Assembly: GCA_036387415.1 (NCBI GenBank)
Contig: DASVTU010000039.1
Coordinates: 124,001 to 188,000, forward strand
Origin: DASVTU01 sp036387415
Lineage (GTDB): Bacteria; Acidobacteriota; Blastocatellia; Pyrinomonadales; Pyrinomonadaceae
DNA length: 64,000 nt
Reading direction: 5' to 3'
Every line of letters begins with the position of its first letter. Positions within the stretch are counted from its first letter, which is position 1. Under the pieces are notes generated by a model. It was not told the origin of the DNA, ran no database searches, and saw only the letters and a program-made list of their open reading frames with translations. The translations under genes and the position numbers were made by a program. This document shows, piece after piece, positions 26,269 to 34,162 of the stretch.

Positions 26269-27667
26269 CTATTAAACCCCTTCCGCCATCTATGCTTGAT
26301 TCTTGAAAATTCTCGCCGCGCCGTCGGCTGATGTGTTCTTCGGTCGTGTCGCGCGTCACGACTTCGTAGAGCGTGGCTTCCTTGTCAGGTTGTTTGCGTA
26401 GGATGCGACCGAGACGCTGAATGTGTTCGCGCGACGAACCCGTGCCGGAGAGGACGACGGCGACCGACGCGTCAGGGATATTCACGCCCTCGTTTAAGAC
26501 GCGCGAGGTGGCGATGGCGAGCACGTCGCCCTTGTTGAAAGCTTCGAGCCACTGGCGTCGCTCTTTGACGGGCGTGTGATGCGTAATCGCCGGAATCAAA
26601 AACTGTTCCGAGATGCGATAGACCATCTCATTTTCGGCGGTGAAGATGAGCACACGGTCGCGTCTGTGTCGCAGCAAGAGTTCTGTGAGGACGCGAATTT
26701 TGGCGTCGGTGCCGAGCGCGATGCGCTTCGACTCGCGGTAGGCCATCATAGCGCGTCGTCCCTGCTCGCTCCGCGCGCTCGCCGCGATGAACATCTGCCA
26801 CCCGCGCAGGCTGCTCAGACTGATGCCCTGCTCGTTCAGGAAACCGCGAAAGACGGCGCGTTCCTCTTCATAACGCGCACGCTCGTCGGCACTCAGTTGG
26901 ACGTGTATGCGCGCGGTCGTGTAGTCGGACAGGTACTCGCCCGCCAGTTCGCGCGCCTCGCGTCGGTAGACGATGGGGCCAACCAGTTGTTCGAGCAACG
27001 CGTCTGCGCCGTCGGCGCGTTCGGGCGTGGCGGTGAGTCCGAGTCGGAAGGGCGCGATTGACATCTCTGCGGCGTAGCGATAGATGCTCGACGGCAAGTG
27101 GTGACACTCGTCGAAGATGACGAGGCCGAAGCGGTCGCCCATGCGCTCCATGAAGCGAAAGGCGGATGCGTAGGTCGTCACCGTAATGGCTCCCAACTCG
27201 AAATAACCGCCGCCTATCAAACCGATTTCCGCCTCGAACGACGAGAGCAGAAGGTCGTACCACTGGTTCATCAAATCGAGCGTCGGCACGACGACGAGCG
27301 TCGAACGTCCCGCCTGTTCAATCGCCATCTGCGCGACGAGACTCTTGCCCGCGCCCGTCGGCAGGATAACGACGCCGCAACGCTGCGCCCGTCGCCATCC
27401 CTGAATCGCTTCCTGTTGATAAGGTCGCGGCTCGACGACGAGTTTGGTGCGAAAATCAAAACGGTCATAAGCACGCGCCTCGTCGGCGTAGGGCGTCTGC
27501 CGACGTATCAACTCCCGCACCACATGCCTGTATAGAAACGCCGGAGCACGCCAACGCTCAACCCTCTCGTCCCAACGAAACGACGGCGGCGCTTCCTGTT
27601 CGCGCCCCGCGCCGTCCAAGAGCAGCGTCCCCGCCTCGTATCGCAACACTAAATCGTTACCGCTCAT
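26249..27667 (-). CDS. XPB-type SF2 DNA helicase
   Basis: 472 residues. A short N-terminal domain (1-72) resembles the damage-recognition region of archaeal XPB. Helicase domain 1 has PRPYQQEAI (Q-motif-like, 80-88), Walker A LPTGAGKS (102-109), DECHH (186-190) and TATPER (212-217). Domain 2 ends with SREHIQRLGRILRK (motif VI). It translocates on DNA 3' to 5' by family knowledge. Paired with the DUF790 nuclease as in archaea. The ATG overlaps the stop of the upstream membrane-protein gene as ATGA-type coupling (27664-27667). Confidence 0.9.
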   Translation of the reverse strand: MSGNDLVLRYEAGTLLLDGAGREQEAPPSFRWDERVERWRAPAFLYRHVVRELIRRQTPYADEARAYDRFDFRTKLVVEPRPYQQEAIQGWRRAQRCGVVILPTGAGKSLVAQMAIEQAGRSTLVVVPTLDLMNQWYDLLLSSFEAEIGLIGGGYFELGAITVTTYASAFRFMERMGDRFGLVIFDECHHLPSSIYRYAAEMSIAPFRLGLTATPERADGADALLEQLVGPIVYRREARELAGEYLSDYTTARIHVQLSADERARYEEERAVFRGFLNEQGISLSSLRGWQMFIAASARSEQGRRAMMAYRESKRIALGTDAKIRVLTELLLRHRRDRVLIFTAENEMVYRISEQFLIPAITHHTPVKERRQWLEAFNKGDVLAIATSRVLNEGVNIPDASVAVVLSGTGSSREHIQRLGRILRKQPDKEATLYEVVTRDTTEEHISRRRGENFQESSIDGGRGLIGELGKG

Positions 27668-28134
27668 CTCTCGTCCGTCCGGTCAAACTGCAACGGCGGC
27701 TTGTCGAATTTCGCGCGCAAGCGATTAATGGTTTGCAGCACTTTGGGGCGCGTCACCAGTTTGAGTTCCAGACGACGTTTGCCCGGAAAGTCGAGCAGCA
27801 TCACGCCGAGCAGGATGGTCAGGATGCCCTGCCCCGGCACGCCCGGCAGCGACATGAGAATGCCGAGCACAACTATCAACAAGCCGACGACATTTTTGGC
27901 GATGAGCCCGCTCCAACGAATCAACGGATGCCTGTGCAACCAGAAATCCCTCGAATGCGACGCGAGAAAATAGGTCGGCGGCACTTTGACGAGCAGAAAC
28001 GACACCACCGCGATGCTGCCCGCAAACGTGACGAGAAACAGCCCGGCTCCCAACAACACGTTCTGCCATGTGAACGGAAACGACTTCGCCGTCTCGATTA
28101 ACCAATCAATATATTCCGCCAAAATTCTCTCCAA
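27664..28134 (-). CDS. PGPGW-type transmembrane protein
   Basis: 156 residues with three hydrophobic stretches (about 23-48, 78-98, 100-118). The LPGVPGQG-(I/L)-LLGVMLLDFPGK segment matches the conserved core of the PGPGW family of small membrane proteins of unknown function. The start is a TTG three bases after the stop of the HD-domain gene; another TTG four codons later has GGAGAG in front and is an alternative. It is coupled to the XPB gene by a four-base overlap. Confidence 0.75.
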   Translation of the reverse strand: MERILAEYIDWLIETAKSFPFTWQNVLLGAGLFLVTFAGSIAVVSFLLVKVPPTYFLASHSRDFWLHRHPLIRWSGLIAKNVVGLLIVVLGILMSLPGVPGQGILTILLGVMLLDFPGKRRLELKLVTRPKVLQTINRLRAKFDKPPLQFDRTDER

Positions 28135-28137
28135 CCT

Positions 28138-28716
28138 TCACTTCATCTTCGCGCGTTCTTCCAACAGCGCGTTGACGACTTCGCTGACCACCTCGCGCGC
28201 CGCGCCCTCCAATCCGAAATCGCGTTCCGACGCGCCTTCCCAGAACTCATCAAGCCCGCGTGCGCCCGCTCGTTCAAAGATGAGCGCCTGCGCCAGCAGG
28301 TCGATAATATCCGCCGCCTTAACCAGACGCGCCTCCACGCTCGCGCGTCGTTCGTAGTCCTCATGCCACGCGTTATAACTCGCGCGCCGCGCCGCATCGA
28401 GTTCGCCCGTCATCTCGTCGAACGCCGCGCGCTCCGCACGTTGCCGCACTTCCGCACTATAAAACTTCACCGCCGTACGCGGCATGTCGCCCGTCCGCAC
28501 CTCGACCAAATCATGCAACAACGCGAGCCGCATCACACGTTCGACATCAACCTCCACGCCGCGACCGCGCACCTCGTCCGCCAACAGCATCGCCGTCAAA
28601 GCGACGCCGTAAGAATGCGCTGCCACAGACTCCGCTCCCGCAGGTTGCCCGCGCAAAACCCAACCCGTCCGGTCGAGCCTTTTCAAACGCTGAAGTTCGA
28701 TGATTAAAGAAATCAT
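28138..28716 (-). CDS. HD-domain 5'-nucleotidase-like hydrolase (YfbR type)
   Basis: 192 residues from MISLIIELQRLKRLDRTGW. The metal-binding HD set is visible: ESVAAHSYGV (His), LLHDLVEV (HD) and, after TGDMPRTAVK, the later KAADIIDLLAQAL (Asp), which resembles YfbR deoxynucleoside 5'-monophosphatases. The frame extends back to 28800, but those 28 residues are translated from the inverted repeat at 28721-28816 and are not real. It heads the run HD, PGPGW, XPB, DUF790, def on the minus strand. Confidence 0.82.
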   Translation of the reverse strand: MISLIIELQRLKRLDRTGWVLRGQPAGAESVAAHSYGVALTAMLLADEVRGRGVEVDVERVMRLALLHDLVEVRTGDMPRTAVKFYSAEVRQRAERAAFDEMTGELDAARRASYNAWHEDYERRASVEARLVKAADIIDLLAQALIFERAGARGLDEFWEGASERDFGLEGAAREVVSEVVNALLEERAKMK

Positions 28717-28720
28717 AACG

Positions 28721-28816
28721 ATAAAAAGTGATGAGTAATGAGTGATGGGTGATGAATGATGAGTTTTAAGAACACAAGTTTTTAACTCATCACTCATCAC
28801 CCATTACTCATCACTA
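28721..28816. repeat. purine-first inverted repeat, GATGAGTGATG word type
   Basis: The left arm (about 28727-28768) is a chain of GATGAGTAATGAGTGATGGG-like words. The right arm (about 28784-28816) is the matching chain of CATCACTCATCACCC words and ends exactly at the stop codon of the GlcD gene. The inner bases TTTAA/TTAAC also pair. Confidence 0.7.
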
Positions 28817-30241
28817 GGTAAAGACTTTTCCCGGATTGAGTATACCGAGGGGGTCGAGGGCTTGCTTGATGCGTTTCATGGCGTCGATGGTTGGGGCGGA
28901 GAGCGCCATGTCGAGGTAAGGGGCTTTGACGTAGCCGATGCCGTGCTCGCCGCTAATCGTGCCGCCGAGTTCGACGGCGACGGCGAAGGTCGCGCGCACC
29001 GCCGCGCGTGCCCGACGAACGGCGTCGGCGTCCGTGCGTTCGCACATGAAATTGACGTGGATGTTGCCGTCGCCGAGATGACCGAAGTTGACGACGAAGG
29101 TTTCCAAACGTCTGCCAATCTCCTCGACGCGTGCGACGAGTTCGGGCACGCGCGTGCGCGGCACAACCACGTCCTCGTTAAATTTGAGCGTCCCGAACTT
29201 CCTCGTTGCGGGCGAGAGTGCGCGTCGCACGTCCCACAGGCGGTCTTCCATCTCGCGCGTCTCCGAGCGCATCACGTCGAACGCGCCGCCCTCGCGCACC
29301 ACTTCTTCAACCACACGCGACGAGCGTTCGACCTCCTCTGTCGAACCATCAACCGCGACCAGCAGCAACGCGCCCGCCTCCGCGCCGAAACCGAAAGCGA
29401 ACTCCGACTCCACCGCACGGATGGCATTCCTGTCAAGCACCTCGCACGCGACGGGCACGACGCGACGACGCGTGAAACGCGGCACGCACGCACACGCCTC
29501 CTGCATCGTGCGAAACGTCGCGCGCACCGTCCGCGTCGCCTCCGGTAGCGGAAGCAAGCGCAACGTCGCCTCCGTGATGATGCCGAGCATGCCCTCCGAG
29601 CCGCACATCAGCCCCGTCAAATCAAACCCGACGACGTTCTTGCTCGTCCGTCCTCCCGTCCTCACAATCTCGCCCGTCGGCAACACCACTTCGAGTCCCA
29701 ACACGTAATGTTTCGTCACGCCATACTTCGCAGAGCGGATGCCGCCCGCGTTCTCCGCGATGTTGCCGCCGATGAAGGAATCCTTGTAGGAAGCAGGGTC
29801 GGGCGGATAAAAAAGCCCGTGTGATTCGACCGCCTGCTGCAACGTGTAAGTCGTCACGCCCGGTTCCGTCACGACGTAGAGGTCGTCCGCCTGAATCTCC
29901 TTGATGCTGTTCATCCTATCCGTGCCGACGACGATGCCGCCCTCGACCGGAACTGCGCCGCCCGTATAACCTACGCCGCCGCCACGCGCCGTCACAGGAA
30001 ACCGCCGTGCGTTCGCCAACTTCAAAATCTCTGCAATCTCCTCTGACGTACGCGGCAACACCACCGCCTCCGGCGGAAACTTTTCCTTCACCGCATCCTG
30101 CCCGTAAGGCTCGACGCCCGCCGCATCAACCAGCACATGCTCCGCACCGACAATCGCCGCGAGACGCCGACGCACATCCTCATCTGACGCCGCCGTGCGC
30201 GCACGCGCTCTCGCCTCAGAGATATTGATTGAACGACTCAT
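28814..30241 (-). CDS. FAD-linked oxidase, glycolate/D-lactate dehydrogenase GlcD-type
   Basis: 475 residues from MSRSINISEA. The FAD-binding PCMH domain has RGGGVGYTGGAVP, FIGGNIAENAGGIRSAKYG and GCG-free SEGMLGIITEATL. The C-terminal FAD-oxidase domain ends NFGHLGDGNIHVNF and GTISGEHGIGYVK, diagnostic of the GlcD/DLD family. It oxidises a 2-hydroxy acid such as glycolate or D-lactate and passes electrons on; no GlcE/GlcF partner is seen nearby. LarA lies two genes away, which makes D-lactate a reasonable substrate. The longer TTG start at 30268 is less likely. Confidence 0.9.
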   Translation of the reverse strand: MSRSINISEARARARTAASDEDVRRRLAAIVGAEHVLVDAAGVEPYGQDAVKEKFPPEAVVLPRTSEEIAEILKLANARRFPVTARGGGVGYTGGAVPVEGGIVVGTDRMNSIKEIQADDLYVVTEPGVTTYTLQQAVESHGLFYPPDPASYKDSFIGGNIAENAGGIRSAKYGVTKHYVLGLEVVLPTGEIVRTGGRTSKNVVGFDLTGLMCGSEGMLGIITEATLRLLPLPEATRTVRATFRTMQEACACVPRFTRRRVVPVACEVLDRNAIRAVESEFAFGFGAEAGALLLVAVDGSTEEVERSSRVVEEVVREGGAFDVMRSETREMEDRLWDVRRALSPATRKFGTLKFNEDVVVPRTRVPELVARVEEIGRRLETFVVNFGHLGDGNIHVNFMCERTDADAVRRARAAVRATFAVAVELGGTISGEHGIGYVKAPYLDMALSAPTIDAMKRIKQALDPLGILNPGKVFT

Positions 30242-30322
30242 GCTTCGCGTCTTTGTTTCCTTCGGCAATACTTTAACGCGCGCCTCACCAACTCATCAAC
30301 GTGCCAAGAAAAAATGGAAAAT

Positions 30323-30423
30323 GCCGTTGACGAAAAAGCAGCTTTCCGTCAACGGCGTCTCAGATGCCATAGAAAGCAAAAGCCGGAAACGACGCGTTCG
30401 TTTCCGGCTTCCGTTTTGCTTTC
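30323..30423. terminator. two back-to-back hairpins after the 181-residue protein gene
   Basis: Hairpin A pairs 30323-30332 with 30347-30356 (GCCGTTGACG type). Hairpin B spans 30372-30423: outer GAAAGCAAAA with TTTTGCTTTC and inner CCGGAAACGA with TCGTTTCCGG. B is a long, nearly symmetrical terminator serving the minus-strand gene that ends at 30473. Confidence 0.7.
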
Positions 30424-30472
30424 CGACGATGGCGCGCGAGGTCGCCGCGCAGATGGTTTCAGACGTTTCCGT

Positions 30473-31003
30473 TCAGACGTTTCCACGGAGCGACGCGGTC
30501 AGCGTTCGTCGCGGCGCGTTCTCGCGCATCTCGCGGCGCGCACGCTTGAAGGCCGCGATGAACTCCCGCATCGCGAGATTAACGTCCGACGCGTTGTTAC
30601 TGATTGGGACGGGTCGGCTCGCGCGCCACACAACGCGCGAACCCGTCGGCGTCGGCATCACGGCAAAGAGGTCGAGCGAGCGCGTGGCATACTCCGAGGG
30701 CTGGCTCCTGTAGACGGGCGACTCCATGAGCGGCGCGAGGGCGAGCGTGAAGTCAGCCTGTTCGCGCGTCGGGACAATCTCGATTTCTCCGTACTGCCGC
30801 AACTGTTTTTGCATCAACGCCCGCGCCAGATGGTCGCGCACGTCGCTCACTTCGACATAGACGCGACGCTTCGCCGCGATTTCGTCAATCTTCCCTAACT
30901 CAATCCGGCCACGACGTATGACACCCTGCTGCAACGTCAACGCGGGCAACGCAAACGCCGCGACCACGGCGACGAGCAAAAGGATTCGCATGAAATTCTT
31001 CAA
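30473..31003 (-). CDS. secreted hypothetical protein
   Basis: 176 residues. The preferred start is a TTG at 31003 with GGAGAG seven bases upstream, giving MKNFMRILLLVAVVAAF; an ATG four codons later is also possible. A signal peptide (about 1-26) is followed by one alpha/beta domain: RVYVEVSDVRDHLARALM, EIEIVPTREQADFTLALA and later AMREFIAAFKRA. This pattern resembles small periplasmic proteins of the DUF4136/CsgG-like size class, but I cannot assign it. Confidence 0.6.
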   Translation of the reverse strand: MKNFMRILLLVAVVAAFALPALTLQQGVIRRGRIELGKIDEIAAKRRVYVEVSDVRDHLARALMQKQLRQYGEIEIVPTREQADFTLALAPLMESPVYRSQPSEYATRSLDLFAVMPTPTGSRVVWRASRPVPISNNASDVNLAMREFIAAFKRARREMRENAPRRTLTASLRGNV

Positions 31004-31169
31004 GGCATTTCTCTCCAACCTTCTGTGTGTTTCAACTTTTAGGCAGCGGCGCGACGACGATTTTGTGCGCGCGATTCATGGAAGCTCGCGGGAGCGTTCG
31101 TCTCGAATTTCACCAAACAGACGCGAGGATGTCATCAGACAGATGCGGCGGTTGGAGAGAAAGTTTCCT

Positions 31170-31250
31170 CCGACAGAAAATCCTTCGACAGAATCACACC
31201 AGCGACTTCTCAAGCGGCGACTGTCGAAGGATTCTCCGTCGGCTTTTTTT
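31170..31250. terminator. 22-bp-arm hairpin at the 3' end of the metallothionein gene
   Basis: Arms 31170-31191 and 31221-31242 pair with two imperfections around a 29-base loop, followed on + by seven T (31244-31250). On the minus strand it begins seven bases after the metallothionein stop. Confidence 0.75.
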
Positions 31251-31404
31251 AACCGCAGGCGGGATGCTGACAACTACAACCTATCTCCATCACGCCTGCC
31301 TTGTGCGCGTCCTCGCAATACTCGCTGCAATACTTGCTGTCTGACGGCGCAGGACAATCGCAAGTGACGTGCGCGCACTTCTTCGTCTTGTTTTCGTCTG
31401 CCAT
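31249..31404 (-). CDS. small bacterial metallothionein
   Basis: A 51-residue Cys-rich protein below common gene-finder cut-offs. It has nine Cys and four His: KKCAHVTCDCPAP, then KYCSEYCEDAH, then GCSCQHPACG. The CxC pair, the YCSxxCxxxH block and the terminal GCxCxHxxC match the SmtA/BmtA type of prokaryotic metallothionein, which binds zinc and similar metals through Cys and His. A perfect AAAAGGAGG lies eleven bases before the ATG, so translation is probably strong. The gene has its own hairpin terminator. A CDF metal exporter lies 3 kb away on the same strand. Confidence 0.88.
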   Translation of the reverse strand: MADENKTKKCAHVTCDCPAPSDSKYCSEYCEDAHKAGVMEIGCSCQHPACG

Positions 31405-31613
31405 ACGGATTAAAGACCTCCTTTTGCGACGATTAACGGGTTATCTACAAGGTCGGGTTGAGACAAGTTTCATCCCTTCACGCGCCTCCGGTCAAGTCGG
31501 AGACGGACACCGAAAATCTTTACCGACTCAGCGCAGGCACCATGCCCCTCTTGCGCGTCTCGCCTGCCCGAACGCATCAACACAGGCGGAGACTTAGCAC
31601 CGTCCGCGCGTCA

Positions 31614-32333
31614 CTATTGCGCGAGTTTGACCACAATCCTCACGCGCTCTTTGCCGACAGTGATTTCCACAGGATTGCTGAGTTGGAGTGGAAGTGTTTT
31701 GCCGTTGATATTGATTTCGAGCGGCGGCAGCACCAATGGCGTCGTTGATGTTGTTATCACTTCGGGCGAAGATGCGGGCGTCGCTGGGTCGGTCGGCGGT
31801 ATCGCGCCTTCGGTCGGCGGCGGTGGCGCGGTCTGACTGTCGGCAGGCTTGGCCGCATCGCTCGTCCGCGTGATGAGATTGGTGGCGACGATGCGCCACG
31901 AAGCGGGCGTGCACGTGACGCGCAAGCCCGGCGTATTGACCTCTGCCGATTCATTCGGGGCGAGCGCCTCAAGTTTCCACAGACCCTCACCGCAACGCAC
32001 GCCCGCCGCATCGTAGAACGTCGCCCAACCCGTCGCATACGTGTAGAAGAACGCGCTCCGATTCTCGACGACGAAGCGCGAATTTCGTTCCGGCGCTTCG
32101 GGCGTCCCGACGAGTTGCGTCGTGCGTAGACGCCCCGCCAGCGCCTCGCGCCCCGCCGCGTCGAAAGCGACCGCCACATCCGCGAGTGGCACGCGCGTCT
32201 CGCTCTGCCGCGCGCCGCCCGTAGTTGTCGTCGCGCTTGCTGCTGCGCTTCCCGTCTCCTGTGCGCGTGCGCTCAATGCGCCGCCGCAGCACACGACGAG
32301 AACTAAACATGCTCCGATGATTACTCGTCTCAC
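31614..32333 (-). CDS. secreted hypothetical protein with Pro/Thr-rich linker
   Basis: 240 residues from a GTG at 32333, preceded by AAGGAG at eight bases. A signal peptide (1-25, ending ARA) is followed by a beta-sandwich-like domain (about 45-165, with RFVVENRSAFFYTYATG and VTCTPASWRIVATN), a Pro/Thr linker (about 170-205) and a short C-terminal strand-rich tail (PLQLSNPVEITVGKERVRI). The longer frame to 32399 has no ribosome site and breaks the signal peptide. Family not recognised. Confidence 0.65.
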   Translation of the reverse strand: MRRVIIGACLVLVVCCGGALSARAQETGSAAASATTTTGGARQSETRVPLADVAVAFDAAGREALAGRLRTTQLVGTPEAPERNSRFVVENRSAFFYTYATGWATFYDAAGVRCGEGLWKLEALAPNESAEVNTPGLRVTCTPASWRIVATNLITRTSDAAKPADSQTAPPPPTEGAIPPTDPATPASSPEVITTSTTPLVLPPLEININGKTLPLQLSNPVEITVGKERVRIVVKLAQ

Positions 32334-32453
32334 TTTGTTTCTCCTTGCACCTCTGACGCAGAAATTGCGCGCATGATAACGAACAACATCCGCGCCCACG
32401 AACCCTTTATTCGTTTGCCATCGTCCGACCGCACGCGTTGGATGAAATGCGTG

Positions 32454-33740
32454 CTATGCAACGTAAGGCATCAACGTCGCGCCGTGCGGCATGATGTAGC
32501 CGCTCAGCGTGTTGTCGCCGTCGGCGCGTGTTTCGTCGCCCGTGCGCGCGATGGCTTCGTCAATCGTGCGCGCCGGAATCATACGCATGCGTCGCACGTC
32601 TTCATCGGCGAGACCGGAGACGAGATGCACTCGAAAACGCTCGGCCTTCGTCAGCAATGCCCACGCCGTCTGTCCGTTCACTTCGTAGCCCTCGCGCAGA
32701 CGCGTTTCCAACTCGCGCGAGTCTCGCACGTCGAACCACTTCAAAAAATCCGCGCGCCCGAACCCTTCCGCACACTCGGCGACGAGCACGATGTGGCCGC
32801 CCTCCATACAGGCATTGGCCGCCATGTCGAGCGTCTTGTGTGCCTGTATGAGATTGACATCCGACGGCGCGCCGCCGCACGAAGCAACTACCAACCGACG
32901 CTTCTCCGCGATTTTGACGGCGTGCGTCTCCGCATACTCGGCGCACGCGCGACGGTGCGCGATGCGCCAGTCGCCCGCGTAGACGCCAACCGCCCGACCG
33001 CGTTCGTCAACCACCGTGTTGACCAGAAACGACGGCGCAATCTCCGCCGCCACGCGCTCGCATTCTTCGTGCACGGCGTTGCCATCGAGACGCCCCGCGC
33101 CCACTCCCGCGCGCCGCCCGCCGCGCTCCCCGTCGAGGGCTTGCATGTGCGTCGCCGCGATGGTGCGCGCCGAAGCGAGGCCGGGGCAGATGCTTTTGCG
33201 CCCGCCAGTGAAGCCCGCGAAGTAGTGAAACGAAACCGCGCCCGTAAGAATGACGTGCGAGTGTTCTGTGAGCGCGCGGTTGAGTTCGATGGGCGTGCCG
33301 CGCTCCGTCTCTCCGAGATGGACGTGCTGCGATGCGTCGTTCGCATCATGGTCGAGCGTCCTGATGCGCTGCACGATGAAGGGCGTCAGCAGTTCGCGTT
33401 TCTCCTCCAACGTGACAGCGCGATGAATGCCCGTGGCGAAGATGATGCGGATGTCCGATGGCGCGACTCCCGCTTCAATCACACGACGCACAAGAAGATT
33501 GACGACCTGCGCGGCGGCGGTCGCACGCGTCGCATCCGACACGACGATGACCACGCTCTCGCCCGGCGAAAGAATCTCTTCGAGCGGCTGCGAATCAATC
33601 GGCACGTCAATCGCCGCGCCAATCTCCGCATCCGACAAAGGAAGCCCCAACGCCAGTTCCGACGTAAGCACATCGAAGCGTTCGTCGTCGTAATTAAAAG
33701 AGACGTGGCCGCGCCCGTATCCTAGTTCGATTTGTGGCAT
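32454..33740 (-). CDS. larA: nickel-pincer lactate racemase family protein (LarA)
   Basis: 428 residues. LarA racemises lactate with a nickel pincer cofactor tethered to a Lys. His106 (GIHRAVT), His172 (FHYFAGF), Lys182 (GGRKSICPG) and His198 (ATHMQ) correspond, with a constant offset of two, to the known active-site residues of the Lactobacillus enzyme, so the protein should be active. Substrate may be lactate or another 2-hydroxy acid, since the family is broad. The cofactor-making genes larB, larC and larE are not in this window. Confidence 0.9.
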   Translation of the reverse strand: MPQIELGYGRGHVSFNYDDERFDVLTSELALGLPLSDAEIGAAIDVPIDSQPLEEILSPGESVVIVVSDATRATAAAQVVNLLVRRVIEAGVAPSDIRIIFATGIHRAVTLEEKRELLTPFIVQRIRTLDHDANDASQHVHLGETERGTPIELNRALTEHSHVILTGAVSFHYFAGFTGGRKSICPGLASARTIAATHMQALDGERGGRRAGVGAGRLDGNAVHEECERVAAEIAPSFLVNTVVDERGRAVGVYAGDWRIAHRRACAEYAETHAVKIAEKRRLVVASCGGAPSDVNLIQAHKTLDMAANACMEGGHIVLVAECAEGFGRADFLKWFDVRDSRELETRLREGYEVNGQTAWALLTKAERFRVHLVSGLADEDVRRMRMIPARTIDEAIARTGDETRADGDNTLSGYIMPHGATLMPYVA

Positions 33741-33749
33741 ACGATAAAT

Positions 33750-33837
33750 GCAGAATTCATGAGTCAGAATTCAGAAGCCAGAATACCAAGACAACCACCA
33801 TGTTTTTCTTCTGACTCCTGACTCTTGAATTCTTTTC
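33750..33837. repeat. purine-first inverted repeat, GAATTCAGAAGCC word type
   Basis: The left arm (about 33752-33783) reads GAATTCATGAGTCAGAATTC and CAGAAGCCAGAA in overlapping pieces. The right arm (about 33805-33835) reads TTCTTCTGACTCCTGACTC and TTGAATTC. Same word family as the inner modules at 43019-43204 and 62528-62675. Confidence 0.65.
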
Positions 33838-33840
33838 CGT

Positions 33841-34083
33841 TCAGACTCCGAAGCGGATGAGCGCGCGTTCGATGATGTTGAGCGAGGCGAAGTCTGTATT
33901 GCCTGAGACGCGCGTGTCGGCGAGCCAGCGACGAAGATTGCGCGCCTCGTCGAGCGAAGCGACGCGGCACGCGCCCGTCAGCGCCAGCGTCACCAGACAA
34001 TCCGGCGCGCCGTGCGTCACCAGCGCCGCCTGCAACGCCGCCTGCTCACGCAAATCAAGCACCAGTAGGAGATTTATTTCCAT
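33841..34083 (-). CDS. hypothetical 80-residue protein
   Basis: Starts MEINLLLVLDLREQ and has the look of a small alpha/beta protein: a hydrophobic strand, helix 12-22 and a central VTLALTGACRVASLDEARNL. No signal peptide. Flanked on both sides by inverted repeats, so it is probably an independent transcript. No family recognised; codon use resembles neighbours. Confidence 0.5.
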   Translation of the reverse strand: MEINLLLVLDLREQAALQAALVTHGAPDCLVTLALTGACRVASLDEARNLRRWLADTRVSGNTDFASLNIIERALIRFGV

Positions 34084-34092
34084 AACAAAGCA

Positions 34093-34161
34093 GATGTCAG
34101 AGGCGAGAGGTCAGTCAAAGGCAAGAGTTTGATACTGACCTCTCGCCTCCGGCCTCTGTTC
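34093..34161. repeat. purine-first inverted repeat, GAGGTCAG word type
   Basis: The left arm (about 34094-34115) reads GTCAGAGGCGAGAGGTCAGT, and the right arm (about 34135-34158) reads ACTGACCTCTCGCCTCC and GGCCTCTG. It directly follows the stop of the cation exporter gene (read on the minus strand). Confidence 0.65.
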
Positions 34162-34162
34162 C

